From assembly GCA_947627425.1 (NCBI GenBank), contig CANQVZ010000009.1, forward strand, positions 1 through 63,577: 63,577 nt of DNA, read 5' to 3'. Below, one piece after another: positions 36,501 through 45,030 of this stretch; positions within the stretch are counted from its first letter, which is position 1; every line of letters begins with the position of its first letter. The notes beneath the pieces were generated by a model that was not told the DNA's origin, did no database searches, and worked only from the letters and a program-made list of their open reading frames with translations. This DNA is from an uncultured Clostridia bacterium. GTDB lineage: Bacteria; Bacillota; Clostridia; Lachnospirales; CAG-274. The position numbers and the translations under genes are program-made.

Positions 36501-39500
36501 TAATGAACTTATCGGGATCGCCTCTGTAATCCTTTACGGGGTCAAGTATGTTGTAGGCGCTTATATAATCGTCTATAGCCGCGATTATTTCGTCATAGCT
36601 CTTATAATTCTCGGCAAGATAAGCGCCCGTGCAGACCTTGCCCTTCCACTTGAGAGTATTGTAATAATGCGCGTTGTCGAAGGTCTTTTCAAGCTTCAAA
36701 AGCTCCTGCTGAAGCTCGGCAAGCTTTTGCTTTTCTTCTTCAAGCTGATCCTGGAGCTGGAAATACTCCTCGATCATCATGTTGTTTTGAGTGAAGCCCT
36801 CATAAAAGCTGTAGGTATCTACATTGTTGTCCTTATCCTTTATTTTTACGGCATATTTGTCCGATGTGGTTATGTCCGAAACAAGGTCAACATACCTCAT
36901 TATATCATTGAAGGGCGAATTGGGATAATTGGTATAATCGTAGGCAACATATGTAACCTGTTCATAGGGAGAAACATAAACATATTTATCCTCATCAGGC
37001 AGACGTTCATAGTCCTCTTGAACTCTTTTAAACCAACCGGTAGTATCCTTACCGAGTTCAAAAAAACTCCCTACATATAATTGTTGAAAATATTCCTCAA
37101 AACTCATTTTTACCTGATCGTAGTCGTAATAGCCTTCGAATTCAACTTTTTCGAGAGGCTGTACATTTCCTCCGTAAAAATCGGATATACTGTCAAATAT
37201 ATTGTTAATAAAATACGACGCACGATCACTACCATAAAATTCATCGTCCTCCTCATAATATTGGATTTGCCAATAAATTTTTTGATATAAAGCCTGAAAA
37301 TTACTAATTACACCTTCAATATCATCAATATATTTTTTATCATTATAAGGCGGCTCAGCATCCGATCCATCAGCCATAGGCAGAAGATATTTCTCCATGA
37401 ATGTATTTCTGTCGCTGTAGTATCCATACATTGCCCTCATGTTCTCGATATCGAACTTAACATTATTCAGATAGCCCAGAAACGCATCATATGCCTTCTT
37501 TTTGGCGTTTTCGTCATCCTCTAAATATATACCGGAAAGATCAAAATTGAGTAATTTTTCCAAATCAGCACTGAAATTCAGCTGCATATTATCCCAGTCA
37601 GAACCGTCTACAACGACTGCTTGCCTTTGCTCCGGTTCTTCGGACTGAACTATTTTGCCGTCGTCATTCAGCACCATAGGATAGAACATGAAGCTATATT
37701 TATCCGCTGCATTAAGTATTTGCCTGTCGGGCTCAAAATTTGTTTTTATATAATCATCGACATAATCCTTTAATTGATACTCATAGTCAGAAGCTAAACC
37801 ACGCTCGCGGATATCCATCCAGAGCTGATGCCATCCGACACTGGGATCAGTATAATGTGCAATACCATCCTTATTGACCTCGGTTATATGTTCTTTCCAG
37901 TATGCCAAATTTGCAAGCTTTTTAAATATAAAGTCGATGCAATCAGCATTGAGTTCTTTTCCATCAAAATAATTAATTACATCAGAATCTTTGGTGCACC
38001 AGTCGGGAGACTTAACAAAACGGTTGTATTCATAATCACCAACATACGGTGTAAGAGATGGTTTCGTAGCAAAGGCAAATTTCATTGCTTTCACACCTTC
38101 GTTAACTGCGCTGAATTTTTTCTCGATAGAATCCTTATCTATACCAAGCCTTATGGGATCCAGAAGTGTTGTGATGCCCTCATAATAGCCGTTTTCCAAT
38201 TTTTTGCCCATAGCCTTGCTCATTTTATCGCCCATAACATTTGCGGCGTCCATAAGCTCGGCAATACGCTCATTGATGGGATCTATATTATTTTGTACCC
38301 ATGGGATCCTGACATCATCTGCGGCGCTCTCGAAATCGCGGTAATATTCCAGCTGTTTTTCTTTGAGCTGTTCTCTGAGTTCCTCCAGCTCGGCTTCAAT
38401 AGAAGCCTTATCTCCTATGTTGTCGGTATCAGCCAATATTTTTTCTGTACCCTCGTTTATTGCGTCCGCATTTTCGAGGTAATTATTGCCTATATTTTCA
38501 ATTTGCGCCTCCATGTCGGCAATTTTTTGTTTCTGCGCATCTATTTCATCCTGCTTATTTTTTATATCCGTAAAGCCTGCCTTAAGCCTTGTAAGACCCT
38601 CGGAATATTCGGAGCTGCCATCGGTGTAGGGTCCCGTCTTTTCCATAGTGGCAGCATTTTGCATATTCTGCTTGTATTGGTCGGCGTAAAGGTTCTTGGC
38701 GTTGTCAAACTGCGCCTTCTCTGCGTTGGCGTTTTCTATGACGGACATAACGTCGCCCTTCTTTACGACGGTTTGGTTCTCCTGCGAGAGCTTTATGTTG
38801 AATGTGAGGTACTGCGATATCTCGCCTTCAAGATCCTCGGAGAACTCCTTTTCAAGCGCATCGTCGTCTATATCGCCGTCCTCATCTATTGCGTCAAGCT
38901 CCGCCTCTATCTCGTCGGCATCGTCGGGCTCCTCCTCCTCGGTGTCCTCATCGGGAGCGCCCATGCTGTTTTGAACATTGCTTATAGCTTGTTCCGCCTT
39001 GTCGTCATAGTGCTGCTTTATGTTTGAAGGATAGGAGCGCGCGGCATTCGCCAGCTCATCGGGCGCGAGACCCTCCGGCTCCGAATCCGCCTGCGCCGAC
39101 TTGGGCGTAACGATCATCTGCATTATGATGGAATAATCTATTTTTTTAGGTATTTTGGTATTTTCGACCTCATCATATTTTGCGGGCTTAGTTGTCCACG
39201 ATTTGAAGAGATTATAAAAATAGCTTCTTACATCATTCCTTTCGTCTTGGGTGAGCTTGCCCTGCTCCAGGAGGTCATCAGCCGTTTCCGCAACATTTTT
39301 ATAGGTGATGCTGTCCTGAGTCAGAATAAGGTCGTTTATGGACATATCGTAGTTATCGTCCACATTGAAATGCGGAGTTATAGTAAGCTTGACATGGCCG
39401 TTGACATACTCCGTGTATGTAACGGGCACAAAAAGTATCCAGCTTTTCTCCGAAAGCTTGAACTGCATATCGTTTTCGAGCGTCCAAGTGCTGTTGTTTG

Positions 39501-40788
39501 TGCCTCTGGTGAATTTGAAATCGCCGAAGGAGCTGTCGGGGACGTCGCTGTAGTTATTGGACGAAGCCCAGCCCGAGACCGTCTTTCTGTAGCCGTTGTA
39601 GGCATTTTGCGTCTCCGTAAGCACCTTTTTCCTTACGCCGTCCTTATCATTGAAGAACTTGGTGCCTATTTCTTCTTTCTCGACCTTATCGCTTATTATG
39701 TTACTGAAATAGTCATATATATTGCTTTCCTGGTCGAATTTATAGTCGAAGTGGGTCTTAAGGTTCTTCATATAGTTATTTACCCACCGCTCGCTGCTGC
39801 TGTCATATGTTATGTCCATGCTGAGGTCATAGGTCGCCGTAGCAAGTCCTACCTTCTGGAGAGTGTTTCTGTAGGTAGAGGAATCATAAAATTCATCAAG
39901 AGAATAGCAATATCTCTCGCTGGCAGCATAGGTCTTATTGGTCTCGTCAAAGTGATAGACATAGAGCTTGTCGTTATAGCATACGGAAAGAGCGTCGTCA
40001 TTGACATTGGTAACAAGGTTATACTTGCCCATGCCCAGCTTATTGACCGTTGCGGAATCGGGATCGCAGAAAAGTATCTTGCACTGGTCCTTGCCGATTT
40101 CGTGCTCCATAACAACGGTGGCAACTCTGAAATTTGTATCGTCCACCGCCTCGGGATTAATTTTTGTTTCTATGTCCTTGGGGTCTACCTTGGGAGGCTC
40201 ATCCGAATACTCGGCATTGTAGTCATTTATAGACACTACTCCATCGCCCGAAGCAACGCTCGTGGCGTCCTTCATCATGTTGGCGAAGTATGAATTGGAG
40301 GTGTCGTAGGTCATATTGAGGTCATACGGGGGCTTAGTGAAGTTATAATCCTTGCCGTAGTCCTCTCTGTATGTAGTCTGGAAGCCGTAGAGCACAACGG
40401 CGCCCGTGTACTGGTCGATAGTTTCGTCGCCCTTTTTGATAGTCTTTGCCTCTGCCCGCGACTGATTGACGCCTATAACTCTAAAGTTTCTGAGATAATC
40501 GCCGTCGCAGTATTCGGGGGGAATGAAGAACACGTTGTCATCGCTTGCCACAAGCTTTGGCGCGCCTGCATAACCGCCCGATATGTCCTTGAGGAATTCG
40601 TCGCTGTATTCTATGTCGATGAGCTGTTCCTCGTCGTCGGACGCCTCCGTAACATTGCCCGAGGGCTTATACATCTTGAAGGTCTTGCTTCCTCCGCCTA
40701 CAAGATAGAGCACGAGAAAGAAAGCAAGAATACTTACGACAATTATTACTTTGTATTGAGGGGGGATGTCCAATCCTTTATTTTTCAT
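33586..40788 (-). CDS. Giant membrane-anchored surface protein (2400 aa) with two C-terminal pilin-like domains
   Basis: No full-length family is recognised. A short cytoplasmic start and one helix (about 13-31) lead to some 2150 extracellular residues containing acidic segments and coiled coils (about 740-830, with EAELEELREQLKEKQ, and about 1330-1370, with QLEEEKQKLAELQQELL). At the C-terminus two homologous helix-loop-helix units occur (about 2170-2260 and 2290-2360), each with (A/V)xxLGxKYA(K/S)A, then EAKEHIKWF and a second helix. They match the separate VirB2/TrbC-like pilin at 45087 (FLGAKLAKAEE, then KAKQHLK). Thr-rich linkers join them, and the tail is Gly/Ser/Thr-rich. Charges predict a cytoplasmic loop. 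It may form an outer shaft or adhesin of the T4SS. About 37.03-38.64 kb is strikingly A+T-rich compared with the flanks. Confidence 0.85.
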   Translation of the reverse strand: MKNKGLDIPPQYKVIIVVSILAFFLVLYLVGGGSKTFKMYKPSGNVTEASDDEEQLIDIEYSDEFLKDISGGYAGAPKLVASDDNVFFIPPEYCDGDYLRNFRVIGVNQSRAEAKTIKKGDETIDQYTGAVVLYGFQTTYREDYGKDYNFTKPPYDLNMTYDTSNSYFANMMKDATSVASGDGVVSINDYNAEYSDEPPKVDPKDIETKINPEAVDDTNFRVATVVMEHEIGKDQCKILFCDPDSATVNKLGMGKYNLVTNVNDDALSVCYNDKLYVYHFDETNKTYAASERYCYSLDEFYDSSTYRNTLQKVGLATATYDLSMDITYDSSSERWVNNYMKNLKTHFDYKFDQESNIYDYFSNIISDKVEKEEIGTKFFNDKDGVRKKVLTETQNAYNGYRKTVSGWASSNNYSDVPDSSFGDFKFTRGTNNSTWTLENDMQFKLSEKSWILFVPVTYTEYVNGHVKLTITPHFNVDDNYDMSINDLILTQDSITYKNVAETADDLLEQGKLTQDERNDVRSYFYNLFKSWTTKPAKYDEVENTKIPKKIDYSIIMQMIVTPKSAQADSEPEGLAPDELANAARSYPSNIKQHYDDKAEQAISNVQNSMGAPDEDTEEEEPDDADEIEAELDAIDEDGDIDDDALEKEFSEDLEGEISQYLTFNIKLSQENQTVVKKGDVMSVIENANAEKAQFDNAKNLYADQYKQNMQNAATMEKTGPYTDGSSEYSEGLTRLKAGFTDIKNKQDEIDAQKQKIADMEAQIENIGNNYLENADAINEGTEKILADTDNIGDKASIEAELEELREQLKEKQLEYYRDFESAADDVRIPWVQNNIDPINERIAELMDAANVMGDKMSKAMGKKLENGYYEGITTLLDPIRLGIDKDSIEKKFSAVNEGVKAMKFAFATKPSLTPYVGDYEYNRFVKSPDWCTKDSDVINYFDGKELNADCIDFIFKKLANLAYWKEHITEVNKDGIAHYTDPSVGWHQLWMDIRERGLASDYEYQLKDYVDDYIKTNFEPDRQILNAADKYSFMFYPMVLNDDGKIVQSEEPEQRQAVVVDGSDWDNMQLNFSADLEKLLNFDLSGIYLEDDENAKKKAYDAFLGYLNNVKFDIENMRAMYGYYSDRNTFMEKYLLPMADGSDAEPPYNDKKYIDDIEGVISNFQALYQKIYWQIQYYEEDDEFYGSDRASYFINNIFDSISDFYGGNVQPLEKVEFEGYYDYDQVKMSFEEYFQQLYVGSFFELGKDTTGWFKRVQEDYERLPDEDKYVYVSPYEQVTYVAYDYTNYPNSPFNDIMRYVDLVSDITTSDKYAVKIKDKDNNVDTYSFYEGFTQNNMMIEEYFQLQDQLEEEKQKLAELQQELLKLEKTFDNAHYYNTLKWKGKVCTGAYLAENYKSYDEIIAAIDDYISAYNILDPVKDYRGDPDKFIKAANDINAQTREADTFNYIDHGYEHQDFVDTYGSEVTDSYLFLEQRGDQLYKDTAIAQYITTEEKAPTVDDSLPAEDYNTQVINLTIAQNFGNYTKSKLEKRSYDQYMVDCQTIYDTLLERNMFKMTTATDEDGNETQICDVTVETVQNALLEYLIDNFEIFQLYNYNEKGEVSATYSLEKQQQSGGVMNVQTEVSSETTTAVVYEKSYDAIADNFDDISDYTDVVIKSYADIMPIANAFLKGTGSLTEEQKLVYTPEYPGAEGDITSLYYKGYQVPCGKLDEMKTYLSNISTLITEKEKAAGKIKGAEDDGLEVTIKPDEYYLDLYEKKCTQADNLYKLVYDVAKADATNEDKQQYIDQYNNTEWDILDDVHVADDLSSVIDIKVQYITTSYKYITWNTALITDDKNSNISPEPYELYQMNSQFCVGVADNNGFIIPIGSQQDINVKSVNATMKEDIARLGEIKNVSYGSAKAKDGKLVDMLVFSGEKYFYYTAITTDGKSVALNMVDSDGNVTSDSKKAKGGMAGHVGTFACDTGDPHFMEYDHTRITGVNQLMMWTLDKGYVPYNMWLENNDASTIEEVADPFAWEESAKKDGTGTEITGSQGVKGAFFNSWSDIDGNVILLGFNDEDMRIETTEALTEPTTSDFVVNIEDPSEVTTEARREITDSDIYNAHLYVYKYATKPSKLPDGDEGGYKNWKGPDVTLFDAGIRLDGPFGRLLQPAVNFFTVIRAAVLGVVFALALLYAVYLGIKYAKASDDEKRREAKEHIKWFVLAVIIANLLIVLLYVASRQLSEWQDSVSPQTVETTEATTSDAVTTTKAMTKVDFDYAIGEEGPFNKIADKLIEFFVSTRGAVILVFYALALLFAIRLGVKYASAGNESKKHEAKEHIKWFIIGIIIAHIFIVLIYVGGRSLTSWSESDKTDLINSGTEPTTIEHHSIVVGSNKKSGSSSATGTTGTAGDADNKGTGG

Positions 40789-40860
40789 ACTCTCTCCACC
40801 TTTTCGGCAGTAAAACTGCGGTTTTTATATTAAGAAAATAAAGCTGCGGGGGGATAACAA

Positions 40861-41160
40861 GCAAGACTTGCAAGCAAGTCTTGCACCCTACCACCATTTC
40901 GTCACAAAGCAAGCTTTGTTAGAAATGGTCCCCCTCCCCTGAAAGGGGAGGCAAGAGGTCGGGGGTTCTGTGAGCCTCCCTCACCGAGGGAGGTGTCAGA
41001 CGAAGTCTGACGGAGGGAGTTTAATATACTCATAACGCGCTCTCCCTCAGTCGCCCTACGGGCGCCAGCTCCCTCCCGGAGGGAGCCTATATTGCGGGGC
41101 TTCTGTGAGCCTCCCTCACCGAGGGAGGTGTCAGGCTTTAGCCTGACGGAGGGAGTTTAA
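40861..41160. repeat. Cluster of palindromic repeat units in a 391-bp gap
   Basis: The gap 40789-41179 has no gene. It holds GCAAGACTTGC/GCAAGTCTTGC (40861-40884), an inverted repeat ACCATTTC/GAAATGGT (40892-40929), and two direct copies of a 58-bp unit (about 40966-41023 and 41101-41160). Each unit has a CCTCCCTC/GAGGGAGG stem and a second stem that differs yet stays paired (CAGAC-GAA-GTCTG, CAGGC-TTTA-GCCTG). A third, inverted unit lies at about 41043-41088. The only promoter-like sequence before the 2400-aa gene is a weak A+T-rich patch around 40827-40850, so read-through or processing is likely. Confidence 0.8.
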
Positions 41161-41179
41161 ATATTCATTCCGCGTATTC

Positions 41180-42193
41180 TCAACTATCAAAATACGCAAA
41201 GTGCATATAATCCACCGTACCCGTCCAATTTCCGCCCCATTCAAAGCCATATTTCTTGAACACATTTACAACCTCCGGAGTGACGGAATATGGATTTTCA
41301 TAGGGCTTGAAAAACTTGCCCACCTTCGAGCCGTCGCTATATATACAGTAGTTTTCATCGGGGTTGATATCCACGGCAGTGCCGAGAGCGTGCTCGGAAA
41401 GCCTGCCTCCGTGAGTGTTTCTGTAGTTATAGCAGCCAACGCTCTTGATGGGAAACGCCAGAGCGTAAAGCTCTCTGAAGGCGTTTATGTAGTTGTTTTT
41501 AAGATTTTTGTTGACGGTAAGCTTGACCGTAGTGGGATAGCGGTTGCCGTCCTTATCGAGCTTCCAAGCCTCCACCTCGATGGTCTCCATAAGCTTTGAT
41601 GCAAGAGATGAGGACTTGAAGTATTTGCTCGGAGCTATCTCCTCAACGCTCGCCTTATATATATTATAAGACGGAGTTATGAAGGGAGTTATTATTTTCT
41701 TGCTTTCATACAGATTTTGCATATTTCGGACAAAAAGTCCCTTTTGGTGCTCGTGCTTTTGAAGTATCTCTTTTATGGCTTCTTCGCCGTCCGTATAGGT
41801 ATAAAAATACACAGGCTCGGAGGCAACATAATCGCACACAACCTGTATGGAGTATCTTTTTTCAGGCTCTAAAACATCGGAGGGCAGAAAAAATACGCCG
41901 CCCTGCCCTACCTTATAGGAGCTTTTGCTGTCACTGCGCTTTAGCTCGCCGCTCTTTACATCCTCTGTGAGGACAACGCCGCTTTCATCCGAAAGAATGA
42001 TGCAGCAATCCTCGCCCTCGCGGGCATAATAACGCAGAGCAAGACTGTCGCCGCTGTAGAGCTTATCATTATTTTGGGGATATAAAACGGCAGGTCTTGT
42101 CTTATTGTTTTTGACCATCTCTGCCGCATTTGCGCATACACAAAAAATGAGTGCAAAAACAAACGCAAAAACGACTGTGCGTTTAAAGGACAT
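41180..42193 (-). CDS. VanY-like D,D-carboxypeptidase (peptidase M15B/M15_4)
   Basis: 337 aa, secreted (signal peptide FAFVFALIFCVCANA). A beta-rich N-terminal domain is followed by a C-terminal M15 peptidase with zinc motif SEHALGTAVD and the later His in DYMHFAYF, plus FEWGGNW typical of VanY-like enzymes. It would trim peptidoglycan stem peptides. In this cluster it could open or remodel the wall for the secretion channel, a job done by VirB1-like hydrolases elsewhere; no lytic transglycosylase or NlpC/P60 gene is present. The ATG at 42193 follows AAAGGAG; the longer frame from 42214 would include that site. The start is 7 bp after the kinase gene. Confidence 0.87.
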   Translation of the reverse strand: MSFKRTVVFAFVFALIFCVCANAAEMVKNNKTRPAVLYPQNNDKLYSGDSLALRYYAREGEDCCIILSDESGVVLTEDVKSGELKRSDSKSSYKVGQGGVFFLPSDVLEPEKRYSIQVVCDYVASEPVYFYTYTDGEEAIKEILQKHEHQKGLFVRNMQNLYESKKIITPFITPSYNIYKASVEEIAPSKYFKSSSLASKLMETIEVEAWKLDKDGNRYPTTVKLTVNKNLKNNYINAFRELYALAFPIKSVGCYNYRNTHGGRLSEHALGTAVDINPDENYCIYSDGSKVGKFFKPYENPYSVTPEVVNVFKKYGFEWGGNWTGTVDYMHFAYFDS

Positions 42194-42200
42194 AAGGTAT

Positions 42201-42611
42201 CTACTCCTTTTCATTCAGCATTTTGCCAAAGGTAAGCGTGTTGAAGCCATCGATATATTCATATTTGGAATAATCGGTGATGTTCTTGAAAAGATAAATG
42301 CCGAGGCCGCCTATACCTCTTTTTGACGCAGGAAGGGTGACATCGGGATCGGGACGGATAAGAGGATTGAACTCTATGCCGTTGTCCCGTATGCATATCT
42401 CTACACGCTCGTCATCCAAGGTGAAGCGCACCGTGACATCTGCGCCCGAATTTTCATTCGCCTTTATGACATTGACAAAAACTTCCTCATAGGCGAGCCT
42501 GAGCTTATTGAGGGCGGACTTCTCCATACCCAGCTTGGTATCGTAGAAGTCCATGCCCAATTTGTAAGAATTTTTAAATTTGCCTATTTTAAAGCTTAAA
42601 ATATCTTCCAT
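42201..42611 (-). CDS. Anti-sigma-factor-type serine kinase (SpoIIAB/RsbW-like HATPase)
   Basis: 136 aa, a single GHKL ATPase domain: N-box LRLAYEEVFVNVIKA, G1 DNGIEFNPL, G2 SKRGIGGLGIYLFKN. Such proteins phosphorylate a partner STAS protein on Ser and, when free, bind a sigma factor or another target. The STAS partner is encoded immediately upstream. No sigma gene is present here, so the output may be a T4SS component. The ATG at 42611 with GAGGAG just upstream is preferred over a TTG 15 nt earlier. Confidence 0.88.
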   Translation of the reverse strand: MEDILSFKIGKFKNSYKLGMDFYDTKLGMEKSALNKLRLAYEEVFVNVIKANENSGADVTVRFTLDDERVEICIRDNGIEFNPLIRPDPDVTLPASKRGIGGLGIYLFKNITDYSKYEYIDGFNTLTFGKMLNEKE

Positions 42612-42618
42612 AAGCTCC

Positions 42619-42924
42619 TCACACAAAGCGGATTATGGACGCAAAGCCCGTAATCTCGAACACATCCTTGACGCCCTCCGAAGCTCCCGAAAGATACATA
42701 TCGCAGGACTTTGAATTGCAAAGTTTCTGAGCCTTTATGAAGGCTCTTAAAGTGGCGGAGCATACATACTCCACATTGGAAAGGTCAAACTCAAACTCGG
42801 TGCAGCCCTCGTTGAGCGCCTTTTCAAAGTCGTTATATACTACCTCGCTGGAGATGGTATCTGCCGTACCCTCCAGCCTAACTATAGCTTTTTTGTCGTT
42901 TATTTCAAGTTTACTGCTGAGCAT
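42619..42924 (-). CDS. STAS-domain anti-anti-sigma-like protein (SpoIIAA/RsbV-like)
   Basis: 101 aa, one STAS domain. The conserved loop reads DLSNVEYVCSATLRAF where SpoIIAA has ...SFMDSSGLGV: the phosphorylatable Ser aligns with S56, but the preceding Asp is Cys and the following Ser-Gly are Ala-Thr, so regulation may differ from the textbook form. Its start overlaps the coupling-ATPase stop by one base (TAATG), implying coupled translation and possibly physical association with the machine. Likely partners are the adjacent kinase and the SpoIIE phosphatase at 21.2 kb. Confidence 0.86.
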   Translation of the reverse strand: MLSSKLEINDKKAIVRLEGTADTISSEVVYNDFEKALNEGCTEFEFDLSNVEYVCSATLRAFIKAQKLCNSKSCDMYLSGASEGVKDVFEITGFASIIRFV

Positions 42925-44933
42925 TATGATGCTGCCTCCATTTCCTTAAGTATAGTATCGTTCCTCTTGCCAAGGTCGTAGTAGACTTCCTCGCCTATAA
43001 AGATGTTCTTCCTTGTCTCGCTTAAGTCCATGGTCTCAAACTTATAGAGCGGACAGCGATAGCTTGGCGTGAACTTGGTCTTTAAAGGATAGTTGCCGAA
43101 GGTAACGATTATGGAGTTACCCGTGCTGACCTTGTTGTTGAGCCTCTGGAGCTCGGACGGATATATAAGCGGACGCTGCTGTATCTGCTGTGAATAGTTG
43201 ATGTCCTTATCCGCCATGACAGAGCCCGAAACACTGCCCGTTTCAACGGTCATATTACCGCAGAGCTCGGAGAACTCCTTGCAGGTGTTGATATCGTTTG
43301 AACCGATAAACATCTTCATACCGCAGTTGGACTTGATGATGTCGGCAACGGTATCGCCATATACATTGTTGAGCTGTGCATAAGACTGTACCACCATGTT
43401 GAACCATATCTTACGGCTACGACCTACGGTGATCATCTTGTCGAATTTGTCTATCTTGGGCATATTACCGAACTCATCAAGTATAAAGTATACATTTCTC
43501 GGAAGTGAAAGGTCTTCTCTTGCCGAAGCCTTCTTGATAAGCGCCTTATAGATACAGAGAACGAACATTGACGCAAGAGCGTGTCTTGTGTCCTTCTCAT
43601 CGGGTATCTTCATGAAAAGAGCAGTCTTTTCATCCGCAAATATGTTGGGGTCGATATCCGTTGCGCTTGTAAGGGCACATATACCCTCGTCGTTGAACAT
43701 TGACATCTTGTCGAAGGCTATGGACATATAACTGGAGAGAGTGTTCTCGGCAGCCGTTGTAACCTGCTTTGAGAGCGAAACGCACCTTGCAATGGGCGAA
43801 CGGCCTGCAAAGTAGTTCTTGAGCACCTCAAAGTTGTTGTCCGAATTGGATATAGCCTTGTTGAGATTGTAGAAATTATACTTATCCTTAGTCATGCCGA
43901 GCTCGGGACGCTCACTGTCCTCAAGCATGGCAAGCAGAGTTGCCATAACTATTGAACGGGCGCCCTTCTCCCATACGGGGTCGTCGGCGGATTCAATGGG
44001 ACAGAGCACGCTTACAAGGTCGTTCAGATCCTCGTAGAGCTCGTCGTATATCATCTGACGCTTCATCTTGGCGTCTATTATGACCTTGTCTATGTCGGAA
44101 TAAGCCTTGCCGTCGTATTCAAACCATTTGTCCTTGAAGGTCTCCTTTTCGTCCTGAAGCTCCAGCTTGCCGTAGCTGTCTATGGTGTCGGAGTGCTCAA
44201 GGATGTTGTTGCCCGCCTCGATATACATCTGATAGCGGTCGTAAATATCGCCGAGAGGATTCCATCTGAAGGATGAATATGTATCTCTCAGATCAAGCAC
44301 CATTACCTTATAGCCTCTCTCCTTGAGAAAGCCCGAATGGAGCTGGAAAAGCTCGCCCTTGGGGTCTGTCATTATCATTGACGAGCCTGCGCCCGATGCC
44401 GCAAGTATCTGTATCATGGGGTTTATGAATGTGGTAGTCTTACCTGAACCGGTAGAACCTATTATTATGCTGTGCATGGGGCTTGCAATATTTATTTTAA
44501 GCCCTGCGCTCTTTTCATAAAAGGCTCTTACGGGCACGCCGTCCTTCTTGGAGTCGCCGAGCCTTGAAAAGTTTATGGACGGGAAGTTGGAATCCCTTTC
44601 CTTGGAGGTCATGAAACGCGAGTCCTCAAGACCTGCGTTGACAGCCTTTACCTTGCGGGAATTCATGATCCTGTTTGCGCTCTTTGCGCTGTGGTTGCCG
44701 AATACAAAATAAGCTATGATAAGGCAGCCCAGCAAAAATGCTCCCGTGAGATATGTGGAGAGCTTTGCAAAGACAGAGAAGTCCACAAGCAGCATATAGT
44801 TGTTGGTCTCTATAGCCTCGGCGGAGTTTTGGAGAACACTCGTAACGACCGCTCCCAGAATGGTTGCCAACACTGCCGCAATAACCAGATAAATCGCCAG
44901 CTTTTTTGCCTTTTCCTTGATTTTTTCTTTCAT
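42924..44933 (-). CDS. virD4: VirD4/TraG-like type IV coupling ATPase
   Basis: 669 aa. Two N-terminal helices (about 12-32 and 60-80) anchor a cytoplasmic ATPase with Walker A GSTGSGKTTT (about 159-168), MIMTDPKGEL, Walker B-type YFILDEFGNMPKI and the late QSYAQL motif, all typical of TraG/VirD4. Coupling proteins recruit substrates (relaxase-DNA or effector proteins) to the T4SS channel. With no relaxase gene in the window, protein substrates such as P1-P4 are the likely cargo. The gene lies between the pilin and the STAS gene. Confidence 0.93.
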   Translation of the reverse strand: MKEKIKEKAKKLAIYLVIAAVLATILGAVVTSVLQNSAEAIETNNYMLLVDFSVFAKLSTYLTGAFLLGCLIIAYFVFGNHSAKSANRIMNSRKVKAVNAGLEDSRFMTSKERDSNFPSINFSRLGDSKKDGVPVRAFYEKSAGLKINIASPMHSIIIGSTGSGKTTTFINPMIQILAASGAGSSMIMTDPKGELFQLHSGFLKERGYKVMVLDLRDTYSSFRWNPLGDIYDRYQMYIEAGNNILEHSDTIDSYGKLELQDEKETFKDKWFEYDGKAYSDIDKVIIDAKMKRQMIYDELYEDLNDLVSVLCPIESADDPVWEKGARSIVMATLLAMLEDSERPELGMTKDKYNFYNLNKAISNSDNNFEVLKNYFAGRSPIARCVSLSKQVTTAAENTLSSYMSIAFDKMSMFNDEGICALTSATDIDPNIFADEKTALFMKIPDEKDTRHALASMFVLCIYKALIKKASAREDLSLPRNVYFILDEFGNMPKIDKFDKMITVGRSRKIWFNMVVQSYAQLNNVYGDTVADIIKSNCGMKMFIGSNDINTCKEFSELCGNMTVETGSVSGSVMADKDINYSQQIQQRPLIYPSELQRLNNKVSTGNSIIVTFGNYPLKTKFTPSYRCPLYKFETMDLSETRKNIFIGEEVYYDLGKRNDTILKEMEAAS

Positions 44934-45030
44934 TTATTCATCTTCCTTTCTATGTTTTTATTGCATTGATATTAAAATACTTATATAAAAGCTTTGCTTT
45001 CAAAACGCTTATATAAATATTCCGTTTTTA

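Noticed and set aside
40861..41160. CRISPR array
   Set aside because: Repeated units are present, but copies are few, of unequal spacing, partly inverted and internally palindromic with variable stems, and there are no cas genes.
42619..42924. STAS protein that cannot be phosphorylated
   Set aside because: The loop looked degenerate (CSATL for DSSGL), but aligning it with SpoIIAA numbering puts the phospho-Ser on the retained S56, so phosphorylation remains possible.
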